A DNA stretch of 64,000 nt from UBA11540 sp045536425 (GCA_045536425.1 JAZSNN010000012.1:1-64000), one strand, 5' to 3'; shown: positions 40,769 through 48,194, counted from the stretch's first letter. Numbers and translations: made by a program. Notes: generated by a model from the sequence alone, not told the origin.

Positions 40769-41123
40769 TGTTCCACTCCTCAGCATACTTTTTTGCACCC
40801 TCAGCATCAACGCCGAGCGCACTCATTTTGCTAAAATAATCTGCGGTAATCCCATCGATTATTCTGTTTAGCACTTCCCTTGCTTTCTGCGTGTCCTCGC
40901 ACACAAACCAACCCGACCCGAGCACAGAATATAAAATCCCGTCCTTTTCCAAAAGGTCAAACGCGCGTTGAACGGTGTTGGGGTTCACTCCGAGCAGTAC
41001 TGCCAGCTCTCGCACCGACAAAAGCCGCTCGTTTGGCGAAAAATCTCCGCTCGCAATCCCGACGCAAATCTGCTCGTAAATCTGCGGACAGATAGGTCGC
41101 CCTTTGTCAAGTGTAGTTAACAT
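40761..41123 (-). CDS. GntR-family regulator, YtrA type
   Basis: A 120-residue GntR protein of the YtrA subfamily: winged HTH with PICPQIYEQICVGIASGDF, LLSVRELAVLLGVNPNTVQRA and LEKDGILYSVLGSGWFV, then only a short helical dimerisation tail (no effector domain). AGGAGGTGACCCC precedes the ATG. It is the first gene of the transporter operon and overlaps the ATPase gene by 8 bp. A palindrome at 41140-41157 in its promoter is the likely operator, giving autoregulation. Confidence 0.92.
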   Translation of the reverse strand: MLTTLDKGRPICPQIYEQICVGIASGDFSPNERLLSVRELAVLLGVNPNTVQRAFDLLEKDGILYSVLGSGWFVCEDTQKAREVLNRIIDGITADYFSKMSALGVDAEGAKKYAEEWNNG

Positions 41124-41139
41124 GGGGTCACCTCCTACT

Positions 41140-41157
41140 GTATTATCCCGTTAATAC
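41140..41157. promoter_or_regulatory. Palindromic operator for the GntR operon
   Basis: GTATTA, six bases (TCCCGT), TAATAC: a perfect 6+6 inverted repeat that overlaps the minus-strand GATAAT hexamer upstream of gntR. Confidence 0.65.
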
Positions 41158-41256
41158 AAACATAGCAAAATTTTCTTGTGATGTCAATAAAATTATACAA
41201 ATATCAACCAATATTCAACTAATTTTATTGACCGCAGGGCAGGTTTCTTGTATAAT

Positions 41257-41359
41257 AATGATTGTAGTTTGTAGAAACGCTATATGCGTTTCCTAAAGCC
41301 GATTTTATCGGCTTTAGGAAAACTAAATTCAAGGAATTTAGTTTTTCGCTACAATCATT
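41257..41359. repeat. Cloverleaf-like palindrome 1
   Basis: An 11-bp outer stem (AATGATTGTAG, 41257-41267, with CTACAATCATT, 41349-41359) encloses three adjacent perfect hairpins. They have stems of 7 bp (41274-41292), 12 bp (41292-41318, loop TTT) and 12 bp (41319-41345, loop AAG). Confidence 0.85.
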
Positions 41360-41361
41360 GC

Positions 41362-41461
41362 AATGGGTATAGTCGAATTTTCCAAGAAAATTCGAAGTCA
41401 AATACTTGATTTGACTTCGAAACAGTGGTTGCAACCACTGTTTCGACTAACTATAACCATT
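41362..41461. repeat. Cloverleaf-like palindrome 2
   Basis: An outer stem (AATGGGTATAG, 41362-41372, with CTATAACCATT, 41451-41461, one mismatch) encloses three hairpins: 8 bp (41374-41394), 11 bp (41393-41419) and a perfect 28-bp palindrome (41418-41445). It has the same architecture as copy 1, two bases away, with unrelated arm sequences. Confidence 0.85.
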
Positions 41462-41502
41462 ATAACAGTGAAAACGATATGCAAACCGAAAGGGGAATAC
41501 CT

Positions 41503-42321
41503 ATGAAATGTTACAGATGTGGATATGAAGTTGAAGAGGGCATCGAGTATTGTCCCTTTTGCACAGCCCCCGTCACACCCACAAGCGCGACAGCAAACAA
41601 GGTTTTGTCGATTCTCAAAGACAAGCTCTTTTTGGCGATATGCGTTCTTCTTTCCGTATCCGTCGGAGCAGCGTTTTTGCAAAGCGGCAGCCCCTCTGTA
41701 GTCACTCTCCTCGCGATGATTTTTCTGTGGATTAACTACGCAAAGGGTCGCAAAAACGTCGTTCACGCGAACTATATGCGCCTCGTCAGCGGTGTGGTTT
41801 ATGCAGAGTATGTCCTAACAAACGTTGCTGCGATAATCCTCGCTGTCTGCGGAATCCTTCTGGGATTTTTAATCCCCCTTTTCAGCTCCGACCCAAAAAC
41901 TCTGGCGGCTATGACACAAGGCTTTAATACAGCTTTTTACGCTAGCGGATTGACGCTCCCCTTCGAGCTGACCGACGCGGATATTATCGGTATCTTTTGG
42001 ATATTAGCGGCACTCTTTGTCCTTATGGGTGCGATTGAGCTCGTGCTGAACATCTTTGCGAGAAGAAAAATCCACCGATTTGTCAAGTCGCTCTACAAGT
42101 CTGTCGAAGACGGGGGTATAACCCCGATTATAAACGCAGGTGTTGCAAAGGTGTGGCTCTGGGTGTTCGGTATCACCCAAGGCTTGACTGCTCTGAGCAA
42201 TCTTCTCACCTTTGATTTTCTAATCTCTTTGTCAAGCGCCTGCTCGGCGGCGGCATACATCGTCGGCGCGGTGCTTGTCAACAAGTACTTTGTAGAGAAC
42301 CACCCCGCAGAAGCAATGTGA
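41503..42321 (+). CDS. Zinc-ribbon multi-pass membrane protein
   Basis: A 272-residue protein with an N-terminal zinc ribbon (CYRCGYEVEEGIEYCPFC, residues 2-20, four Cys) followed by about five or six membrane segments starting near residue 45. The long reading upstream crosses the cloverleaf repeats, so I take the ATG at 41503 with GAAAGGGGAATACCT before it. A terminator follows directly. Function is unknown; such zinc-ribbon membrane proteins are common in Clostridia. Its leader may include the second cloverleaf if the promoter lies upstream of it. Confidence 0.82.
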   Translation: MKCYRCGYEVEEGIEYCPFCTAPVTPTSATANKVLSILKDKLFLAICVLLSVSVGAAFLQSGSPSVVTLLAMIFLWINYAKGRKNVVHANYMRLVSGVVYAEYVLTNVAAIILAVCGILLGFLIPLFSSDPKTLAAMTQGFNTAFYASGLTLPFELTDADIIGIFWILAALFVLMGAIELVLNIFARRKIHRFVKSLYKSVEDGGITPIINAGVAKVWLWVFGITQGLTALSNLLTFDFLISLSSACSAAAYIVGAVLVNKYFVENHPAEAM

Positions 42322-42326
42322 CCGAT

Positions 42327-42366
42327 AAGGGCGATTTTCGTAAAACGAAAATCGCCCTTTCTGTTT
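42327..42366 (+). terminator. Terminator after the zinc-ribbon gene
   Basis: AAGGGCGATTTTCG (42327-42340), loop, and CGAAAATCGCCCTT form a 14-bp stem followed by TCTGTTTT. Confidence 0.85.
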
Positions 42367-42382
42367 TGCGCTCTCAGCTTTT

Positions 42383-42574
42383 TCAAAGAGAGTTCTGACA
42401 AAAATCATCTCTGCAAAGGAGGACAGAGAGCTTTTGCACGGCTTCAAGCTCCTTTTTCCACAAAAAATACTGTGCGTGCCGATGTACAAATTCAAAGCCG
42501 TGTTCTAAAATCGAGTCATCGGCATCGAACTCTAAAAGTCCTTGAAGATACACCAAAACCTCTAAATCATACAT
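42383..42574 (-). CDS. Small hypothetical protein coupled to a 14-codon leader
   Basis: A 63-residue protein, MYDLEVLVYLQGLLEFDADD then a His/Phe-rich middle (HGFEFVHRHAQYFLWKKE) and a Cys-containing tail. I do not recognise it. Its ATG overlaps by one base the TAA of a 14-codon frame at 42574-42618 that has a much better ribosome binding site, so it is probably translated by re-initiation. It converges on the zinc-ribbon gene. Codon use looks ordinary. It could be a phage-derived remnant. Confidence 0.5.
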   Translation of the reverse strand: MYDLEVLVYLQGLLEFDADDSILEHGFEFVHRHAQYFLWKKELEAVQKLSVLLCRDDFCQNSL

Positions 42575-42618
42575 TATGAATACAGCTCATCAACGTCAGC
42601 CAATTTAATATGAGGCAT
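42574..42618 (-). CDS. 14-residue leader ORF
   Basis: MPHIKLADVDELYS is preceded by AAGGGAGTTGTAAAG, a strong ribosome binding site. The stop TAA runs into the next ATG as TAATG. It may be a leader peptide or the N-terminal piece of a frameshifted gene. Confidence 0.45.
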   Translation of the reverse strand: MPHIKLADVDELYS

Positions 42619-42656
42619 CTTTACAACTCCCTTCGTTCTGAGTTAATACAATTATA

Positions 42657-42672
42657 GCATTCGTTTGAATGC
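42657..42672. promoter_or_regulatory. Inverted repeat upstream of tandem HTH genes
   Basis: GCATTC GTTT GAATGC, followed by TTGTTATAATC, which contains a TATAAT hexamer. Probably the promoter-operator of the HTH pair at 42717 and 42976. Confidence 0.5.
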
Positions 42673-42716
42673 TTTGTTATAATCTACTTAATGAACAAAA
42701 GAGGAAGTAAAATGTT

Positions 42717-42941
42717 ATGAAAAATTACTATGAAATCCTAAGGGATTTGCGCGAAGATAGTGACAAGACACAAGCAGAAATCGCACAGGCTTTGGAGATT
42801 ACGAGGTCGCAATATCAATTATATGAAAGCGGGAAGCGTCAGTTTAAACTTCAACACATCCACAAACTCTGCTTGTACTATAACGTATCGGCAGATTATA
42901 TTCTCGGCTTGCCAAACGACTTGAAATATCCGAAAAGATAA
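42717..42941 (+). CDS. XRE-family HTH regulator (tandem 1)
   Basis: A 74-residue HTH_3 protein: ILRDLREDSDKTQAEIAQAL, TRSQYQLYESGKRQFKL and YNVSADYILGLPND, the pattern of small phage-type repressors. AGAGGAAGTAAAATGTT precedes the ATG. It is followed after 34 bp by a homologue with the same LRDLRED opening. The pair sits next to the ImmA/CI genes at the left edge of the prophage-like region. Confidence 0.83.
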   Translation: MKNYYEILRDLREDSDKTQAEIAQALEITRSQYQLYESGKRQFKLQHIHKLCLYYNVSADYILGLPNDLKYPKR

Positions 42942-42975
42942 TTCGGCTGTTGGTTGAGGTTAAGGAGTTGAGAAA

Positions 42976-43179
42976 ATGGCATATTATAGACGCTTGAGAG
43001 ATTTACGCGAGGACCACGACCTCACACAATCGCAGTTGGTGGAAAAATTGGGTATGCACAAGACCACCTACACAAACTACGAGCAAGGAAAACGCGATCT
43101 GCCGTTGTCTGTTGCAATAACCTTGGCGAAGTTTTACAAGGTTAGCTTGGACTACCTGGCAGGACTTTCGGAGAAATAG
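42976..43179 (+). CDS. XRE-family HTH regulator (tandem 2)
   Basis: A 67-residue HTH_3 protein: RRLRDLREDHDLTQSQLVEK, MHKTTYTNYEQGKRDLPLS and KVSLDYLAGLSEK. It is paralogous to the preceding gene. GGAGTTGAGAAA precedes the ATG. It ends 25 bp before a terminator shared with the convergent ImmA-like gene. Confidence 0.83.
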   Translation: MAYYRRLRDLREDHDLTQSQLVEKLGMHKTTYTNYEQGKRDLPLSVAITLAKFYKVSLDYLAGLSEK

Positions 43180-43204
43180 GATATTTGAAACAAGGTAAAA
43201 GGCA

Positions 43205-43242
43205 AGGGCTATTTTCGTAAAATGAAAATAGCCCTGTTTTTT
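43205..43242. terminator. Bidirectional terminator between HTH and ImmA genes
   Basis: AGGGCTATTTTC (43205-43216) pairs with GAAAATAGCCCT (43224-43235) and is followed by GTTTTTTC. Confidence 0.8.
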
Positions 43243-43244
43243 CT

Positions 43245-43667
43245 TTATCTCTGCTCTACCCTAAGCCGTACAAGCTCTTCGGGGATGCCGAAGACGGCGG
43301 AGAGTTGGCTTATAGAAAACTCGCGGTACTCAAAAAGCTCCTCGTCGGTGATGAGAAAAAAGACGGCAAAGAGATTTGCCTCGTGTTCAAAGCTTCCCAC
43401 CGAAAACCGCGTTTTCGACCGCAGAAAATAGGTGTTAGAGGTCGGGTGCAACAGCACGTGCCCTATTTCGTGCGCGAGGGTGAGCCGAACCTCGCGGTCG
43501 TTTAGGTTTTGATTTATATGCACAAACCTCTGTCGGCTGACGGTGTTGAAATAGCCGTTTATCGTCCCCAAATCCTCAAAAAGCACGACGATATTTAAAC
43601 ACCTCGCCAGCTCAAACGGGTCAGAGGTGCAGTATTTTTTTCTGATTTTCTCGCAAAACTTCTTCAT
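43245..43667 (-). CDS. ImmA/IrrE-family metallopeptidase
   Basis: A 140-residue zinc peptidase of the ImmA type (DUF955), which in mobile elements cleaves the element's repressor. The zinc motif HEIGH is at residues 66-70, and the distal Glu is likely in FEHEANLFAVFFL (about residues 92-104). A CI-type repressor gene lies just upstream on the same strand at 43850, with a two-arm repeat between, so the two form the expected ImmA-ImmR-like control pair. GGAGGAGTAGAGA precedes the ATG. Confidence 0.9.
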   Translation of the reverse strand: MKKFCEKIRKKYCTSDPFELARCLNIVVLFEDLGTINGYFNTVSRQRFVHINQNLNDREVRLTLAHEIGHVLLHPTSNTYFLRSKTRFSVGSFEHEANLFAVFFLITDEELFEYREFSISQLSAVFGIPEELVRLRVEQR

Positions 43668-43783
43668 TCTCTACTCCTCCAACGACGTTGGCAACGGGAA
43701 CACTCAACGATGTTTTAAGTATAACAAAAGCGCTGTCCTATAAGAAGGACAACGCCTTACGTTTAAAACATTGACGTATGCTT

Positions 43784-43853
43784 GTAGGGGCGACCATCGG
43801 TCGCCCGTTTAATTTTATTGCAATCCTTTCGGGCGAGCAATGCTCGCCCCTAC
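43784..43853. repeat. GTAGGGGCG two-arm palindrome (copy D3)
   Basis: Outer GTAGGGGCG and CGCCCCTAC enclose GGGCGACCatcGGTCGCCC and GGGCGAGcaatGCTCGCCC with an AT-rich centre. Its right end provides the TAG stop codon of the CI-like repressor. Confidence 0.85.
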
Positions 43854-44266
43854 GAGTCTTGAAATTTTTTCGGTGTGAACTTCTTTTTTGCCATCATTTT
43901 GCCAAGCTTGAGGCTGTTTTCGAGCGACGCCAAAAGAAGATCACGCGATTCCTCGTCAAGTGGCTCACCGTCAAACATCAGCGCTTGTTTTGGGTCGCCG
44001 AGCTGTGCTATGAACTGCTCCATCGTCTGTGCAATGTCGCGTCTGTCGCGGTCAGAAAGCCCGTCGTCCTCCCAGCCCATAAGCTCTGCAGGGGTGGTGG
44101 AGAGCGCCTTTGCAAGTGTTTCGAGCACACCCGCTGGGATATCCCCGATGTCAGAATTCTCATAGCGGTAGACGGTAGCGCGGTTTTTGCCAATCTTTTC
44201 GGCAACCTCGTCAACAGAGAGTCCAAGCTCGATTCTGCGAGCCTTTATTTTTTCACCGAGAGTCAT
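43850..44266 (-). CDS. CI/ImmR-like HTH repressor
   Basis: A 138-residue repressor. An N-terminal HTH_3 domain (IKARRIELGLSVDEVAEKIG, KNRATVYRYENSDIGD, AELMGWED; residues 8-67) is followed by a helical C-terminal part with DRRDIAQTMEQFIAQL. It is probably the master repressor of the prophage-like region and a substrate for the ImmA-like peptidase next to it. Likely operators are the three GCAAAAA repeats at 44547-44594 upstream of the TTGACA promoter. The stop codon comes from the adjacent two-arm repeat, so the last residues may have been altered by that insertion. Confidence 0.85.
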   Translation of the reverse strand: MTLGEKIKARRIELGLSVDEVAEKIGKNRATVYRYENSDIGDIPAGVLETLAKALSTTPAELMGWEDDGLSDRDRRDIAQTMEQFIAQLGDPKQALMFDGEPLDEESRDLLLASLENSLKLGKMMAKKKFTPKKFQDS

Positions 44267-44344
44267 AATAAAACCTCATCTTTCTTGCCCTCCAATCGTG
44301 GCGAGATTGGGTACACACAGGGCGGTAGATTTGGGGATGACCAG

Positions 44345-44520
44345 CTAAATAATGCGACGAAGTCGGAATTCATGAGCCGTGGCTCGATTCATGTTGCAAA
44401 GCAACGATTCATGACGCATAGCGTCTATTCATCATAATTACAAAATGAATAGGCTTTGTTCTCCTATTATTCGCAATGAATTGCCCTTCGGTCATTAAAT
44501 TCTGCTTTCGCACAATTCAC
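44345..44520. repeat. Hairpin array, AATTCATG-linker family (copy A6)
   Basis: Hairpins GCGACgaaGTCG, GAGCCgtGGCTC, GTTGCaaaGCAAC and GACGCataGCGTC are joined by AATTCATG or GATTCATG; the right side is degraded around CAATGAATTGCC. It lies upstream of the repressor gene. Confidence 0.75.
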
Positions 44521-44546
44521 TGTAAAGGCATTATACCATACAGTTC

Positions 44547-44636
44547 GCAAAAATGCAACTGTTTTTTGCAAAAATACAAAGAAAATTGCAAAAACGCGAA
44601 AAAGGTATTGACATTGGAAAACCGAGGTGATATTAT
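44547..44636 (+). promoter_or_regulatory. Prophage promoter with three iterated GCAAAAA sites
   Basis: GCAAAAA occurs at 44547, 44568 and 44588, spaced 21 and 20 bp (two helical turns). It is followed by TTGACA (44608-44613), a 17-bp spacer and TATTAT (44631-44636). This is probably the early or structural promoter with repressor operators. Confidence 0.65.
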
Positions 44637-44639
44637 TAA

Positions 44640-45015
44640 ATTGTCGCACAACTGCGACAGCCCGTTACAAAACAATCGAAAATCCACTCGCTTTCTTTCG
44701 GGAAGCTTTATTTTTATCTTTTGTGTCGCATAAACGCGACAAAACCCCTGCAAAAAGAAACGCGTTGGTGCGCTGAAAAAACAAATGAAACACCGAAAAC
44801 GCGGTTACGCGCGAAAAAGTAGCGCGATGCAAAAAGAAAAGCGGTTTTTTGCGACCGAAAAAGCGGTGATTTTCCATAATTTACCAAAACCTGCCAAAAA
44901 CCTGCAAGAAAACAGTCGTTTGCCGTGGTATAGGTGAAGGCGGTCTCGCAACGCTCGAAGTGATGCACCTTGCAGTGCAAACGATGCGACACTGCGTGTC
45001 GATAATGTGTTGCGA
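44640..45015. other. Leader region ahead of the terminase genes
   Basis: This is a gene-poor part of an 860-bp gap. I see two weak frames: a TTG-started 30-codon one at 44641 and an ATG-started 50-codon one at 44785-44937 (basic, MKHRKRGYARKSS), neither with a good ribosome binding site. Inverted GTCGC/GCGAC pairs (GTCGCAcaacTGCGAC, GTCGCataaaCGCGAC) are frequent. Confidence 0.4.
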
Positions 45016-45112
45016 TGGCGACAACATTTCTGACCGAATGTCGTCGGCTGGATGCGAACGGAATGTGAGCAGACAGACGCTAACGACAAGAGGAACTATG
45101 TTTGCACAAATT
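45016..45112. repeat. Dispersed repeat family F, copy 3, inverted with an internal insertion
   Basis: GGCGACAACATTTCTGACCG (45018 on) and AACTATGTTTGCACAAATTT (to 45112) are the complements of the two halves of the repeat at 8488 and 11198. About 50 bp of other sequence lies between them. Confidence 0.6.
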
Positions 45113-45124
45113 TAAGGAGTTAAT

Positions 45125-45589
45125 ATGACTAAAAAGGAAAAGACTTTTTGTCGCGTCTACGCGGCACTAAACAATTTAAAAGAAGCGGCGGTGCACGCGG
45201 GCTATCCTGCCGAGTCGGCACAGACGATTGGCGAGGAACTTATCGGCCGCGAGGAGATTTCGCGAGAGATTCAGCGGATTTCCGCCAAAAATTCCGACTC
45301 GCTCTGTGACAGGGCGATTGCGGGGCTTTTGCGACTCGCTTTTGGTAACTACGACGACTGCATAAAGCTTTTGTTTTGTGACGGAGAGCCCGATCTGAGC
45401 GTGATGAACCTCTTTAACATCTCCGAGATAAAGCGACCCAAGGGTGGCGGGCTGGAGATAAAGTTTGCCGACAGAATGAAGGCGCTCGCCCTCTTATACG
45501 AGATTGGCAAGCGAAGCGAGGACGAGGACAGCTTGTCCTTCTTCGAGGAACTCGAAGAAGGAAGTGATATTGACACTTCGTGTCAGTGA
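45125..45589 (+). CDS. Phage terminase small subunit
   Basis: A 154-residue protein that would recognise phage DNA ends and start packaging. The N-terminal DNA-binding helices read TKKEKTFCRVYAALNNLKEA, then AGYPAESAQTIGEELI, the Terminase_2/XtmA-like pattern; RMKALALLYEIGKR (about residues 119-132) is the oligomerisation helix. TTAAGGAGTTAAT precedes the ATG. It lies 150 bp ahead of the large subunit, with a hairpin array between, an unusual interruption for a phage operon. Confidence 0.88.
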   Translation: MTKKEKTFCRVYAALNNLKEAAVHAGYPAESAQTIGEELIGREEISREIQRISAKNSDSLCDRAIAGLLRLAFGNYDDCIKLLFCDGEPDLSVMNLFNISEIKRPKGGGLEIKFADRMKALALLYEIGKRSEDEDSLSFFEELEEGSDIDTSCQ

Positions 45590-45732
45590 AGTTCTCGCAA
45601 CGCGAGAACTTCCGACTTTAACGTGCCGAAGGCACAATTCATGAGTCAACGACTCAATTCATGTCTGAAAGACAATTCATGACGCGAAGCGTCAATTCAT
45701 AATGAATTGAAAACTTCGTTTTCATTATAGGA
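45590..45732. repeat. Hairpin array, AATTCATG-linker family (copy A7)
   Basis: GTTCTCGcaaCGCGAGAAC, GTGCCgaaGGCAC, GAGTCaacGACTC, GTCTgaaAGAC and GACGcgaaGCGTC are joined by exact AATTCATG. The centre is AATTCATAATGAATT, followed by GAAAACttcGTTTTC. It is inserted between terS and terL. Confidence 0.9.
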
Positions 45733-45740
45733 GGAACGAT

Positions 45741-47015
45741 TTGAAAAAGTTTAATACAAAAATATTCTCCCCGAAGCAGAGGACGGTTCTCTTATGGTGG
45801 ACGAAGAACAGCGCTTATCGAAAACACGACGCCATCATCTGCGACGGGGCGGTGCGAAGCGGAAAGACCACCTGTATGTCCCTTTCCTTCATCGCGTGGG
45901 CGTTTTCGCGGTTTAACGGTCGCAGTTTTGCCATCTGTGGCCGTACCGTCACCGCTCTCAAGCGAAACGTCATCGACTCGCTTGTTGCAATTTTACCGTC
46001 GTTGGGGTTTGAGTGTGAGTTAAAAGCCACCCAAAACTACCTCGACATCTCCTGCAAGGGCAGGAAAAACCGCTTTTATCTTTTCGGTGGCAAGGACGAG
46101 GCTTCTGCCTCGCTGATTCAGGGCATTACCCTTGCGGGAGTGCTACTCGACGAGGTCGCCTTGATGCCTCGCTCGTTTGTCGAGCAGGCGATGGCACGAT
46201 GCTCAATAAACGGCTCGAAGTTCTGGTTCAACTGCAACCCCGAGCACCCATACCACTGGTTTTACCGCGAGTGGATTTTAAAAGCAGACGAGAAAAACGC
46301 GCTGTATCTGCACTTTACGATGGACGACAATCCGTCGCTCTCCAAGGAAATCAAAAATCGGTACAGAAGCCTCTATTCAGGCGTGTTCTACGAGAGGTTT
46401 GTTCTCGGAAAATGGTGTGCGGCACAGGGTCTTGTATACCCGAATTTTAATGAGAAGAAGCACATTTTTGCCGACGACGAAACGAAAGGCTTTTCCAAAT
46501 ACTATCTCTCCTGCGACTACGGTACCGTAAATCCAATGTCCGTCGGTCTTTGGGGAATTAAAGACGGGGTCTACTACCGTCTGCGCGAGTTCTACTACTC
46601 CTCGCGTGAACGCGGAAGTCAGAAAACAGACAGCGAATACTACGACGAGCTGAAAAATCTCGCGAGCGTTGTGGGTGTCGAAAAAATCTCGGCGGTTGTC
46701 ATCGACCCGTCCGCCGCGTCGTTTATCGAGTGTATCCGCCGAAACGGCGAGTTTCGCGTTATCCCTGCCGACAACGACGTTTTAAAGGGCATCTCGCGGG
46801 TCAGCGAGCTTATTAACACCGAAAAGATCAAAATTCATTCGTCCTGCACCGACTGCATTCGCGAGTTTTCGCTCTACTGTTGGGATTTAAACTCGGTGAA
46901 GGAAACGGTCAAAAAAGAGAACGATCACGCGATGGATGACCTTCGCTACCTCGTTTCGACGGTGCAGACGGCAACAGCCGTGTTCTCCCCTGCTTTGAGC
47001 ACGGCGAGACACTAA
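45741..47015 (+). CDS. Phage terminase large subunit (PBSX/XtmB type)
   Basis: The 424-residue packaging ATPase-nuclease. Walker A GAVRSGKTT (residues 36-44), Walker B VLLDEVALMPRSF (about residues 132-144), coupling region WFNCNPEHPYHWFYRE, and nuclease acidic residues in YYLSCDYGTVNPMS and AVVIDPSAASF. This is a complete, apparently intact TerL. The start is TTG at 45741 after AGGAGGAACGAT. It is followed 35 bp later by the portal gene. Confidence 0.94.
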   Translation: MKKFNTKIFSPKQRTVLLWWTKNSAYRKHDAIICDGAVRSGKTTCMSLSFIAWAFSRFNGRSFAICGRTVTALKRNVIDSLVAILPSLGFECELKATQNYLDISCKGRKNRFYLFGGKDEASASLIQGITLAGVLLDEVALMPRSFVEQAMARCSINGSKFWFNCNPEHPYHWFYREWILKADEKNALYLHFTMDDNPSLSKEIKNRYRSLYSGVFYERFVLGKWCAAQGLVYPNFNEKKHIFADDETKGFSKYYLSCDYGTVNPMSVGLWGIKDGVYYRLREFYYSSRERGSQKTDSEYYDELKNLASVVGVEKISAVVIDPSAASFIECIRRNGEFRVIPADNDVLKGISRVSELINTEKIKIHSSCTDCIREFSLYCWDLNSVKETVKKENDHAMDDLRYLVSTVQTATAVFSPALSTARH

Positions 47016-47050
47016 AATCGAGCGGTCAGTCCGCTCGGAAAGGAAAAAAT

Positions 47051-48190
47051 ATGAAAAAACCAACCTTTTTCGGGGGCAAACAAAGCGTTTCAACCCCCGT
47101 ACAGACCGCTCCTGCGAGAACGGCGTCGGTCTGGGGCGGTGTGGGGTCGATTTCTCCCGGTGAGATTAGGCTCTACCGCGCGGTGCGCGAGGCGGTTCCG
47201 ATAGTCGATGCGGCGATACAAAAGCTTGTTCGACTTGCGGGTGGCTTTGACGTGCTCTGCTCCGACACCAATGCCCAACCGCTCGTGCAGGAGTTTTTAA
47301 ACAACGTCAAGGTTTCGGGCGGCGGAGTGTCGATAAACTGCTTTATCGAGCGGTATCTCGACTGTATGCTCACCTGCGGTACTGCTGTCGGCGAGATTGT
47401 GCTTGGCAAAGGCAAAAGCTCTATCGCAGGCTTATATCTCGCAAACCTCGACGACCTTGAAATCCGCGAGGGAAATGACCCGTTCAACCCGCAGATTCTC
47501 GTGAAGACAAACAGCGGTGAGCTAATCTCTCCCCCGATGCCAAGCCTCATTCTCTCCTCGTCGCTCGCACCTCTGCCGGGTGAGTCGCGCGGACGCTCAA
47601 TTTTGAGCGGTATGCCGTTTTTCGCGGACATCCTCACCACCATCTTCAAGAGCGTGGGACAGAACTTTGAGCGAATGGGAAACCTACGCTATGCCGTAAC
47701 CTACAAACCGCCCGAGGACCGCGCGCTCTCGGCGTATAACGACGATATCGCAAAGACCATCGCGCACGAGTGGGCAGACGGAATGAACTCGCAGAAGGCG
47801 GGTATCATAAAGGACTTTGTCGCTGTCGGTGACGTTTCCGTGAAGGTCATTGGCGCGGACGGTCAGCCTCTCGATATGCAGGTGCCCGTTCGATGCATCC
47901 TCGAACAGCTGATTGCAAAGCTCGGCATCCCGCCCTTTATGCTCGGACTTTCGTGGTCTACCACCGAGCGCATGAGCAGTCAGCAGGCGGATATCCTCAC
48001 AAGTGAACTCGAGGCATACCGCCGTTACCTCACCCCCGTGATTATCAGAATACTGCGAATCTGGGCGGGACTCAACGGAGTTTGCTCCGAGTTTGCAGTG
48101 AAATGGCACGACATAAACCTGCAGGACGAGGTAGAACTCGCAAGAGCCGAGCTTCTTCGCGCGCAGGCAAAAAATACAGCGAAAGGATAA
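47051..48190 (+). CDS. Phage portal protein
   Basis: A 379-residue portal protein, the dodecameric DNA channel at one capsid vertex. Recognisable points are REAVPIVDAAIQKLVRLAGG near the N-terminus, CGTAVGEIVLG, and the C-terminal ILEQLIAKLGIPPFMLGLSW followed by ERMSSQQADIL, as in the HK97/SPP1-like portals of Firmicute phages. GGAAAGGAAAAAAT precedes the ATG. It is 4 bp ahead of the protease gene. Confidence 0.9.
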   Translation: MKKPTFFGGKQSVSTPVQTAPARTASVWGGVGSISPGEIRLYRAVREAVPIVDAAIQKLVRLAGGFDVLCSDTNAQPLVQEFLNNVKVSGGGVSINCFIERYLDCMLTCGTAVGEIVLGKGKSSIAGLYLANLDDLEIREGNDPFNPQILVKTNSGELISPPMPSLILSSSLAPLPGESRGRSILSGMPFFADILTTIFKSVGQNFERMGNLRYAVTYKPPEDRALSAYNDDIAKTIAHEWADGMNSQKAGIIKDFVAVGDVSVKVIGADGQPLDMQVPVRCILEQLIAKLGIPPFMLGLSWSTTERMSSQQADILTSELEAYRRYLTPVIIRILRIWAGLNGVCSEFAVKWHDINLQDEVELARAELLRAQAKNTAKG

Positions 48191-48194
48191 ATCT

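Noticed and set aside
41257..41461. tRNA genes or a T-box leader for the cloverleaf-like region
   Set aside because: No tRNA-type conserved bases (GTTCRA, U8, anticodon layout), arms are too long, and no T-box TGGNACC sequence is seen.
44785..44937. 50-codon basic ORF ahead of the terminase genes
   Set aside because: No ribosome binding site and no recognisable family; kept only as a mention in the leader region.
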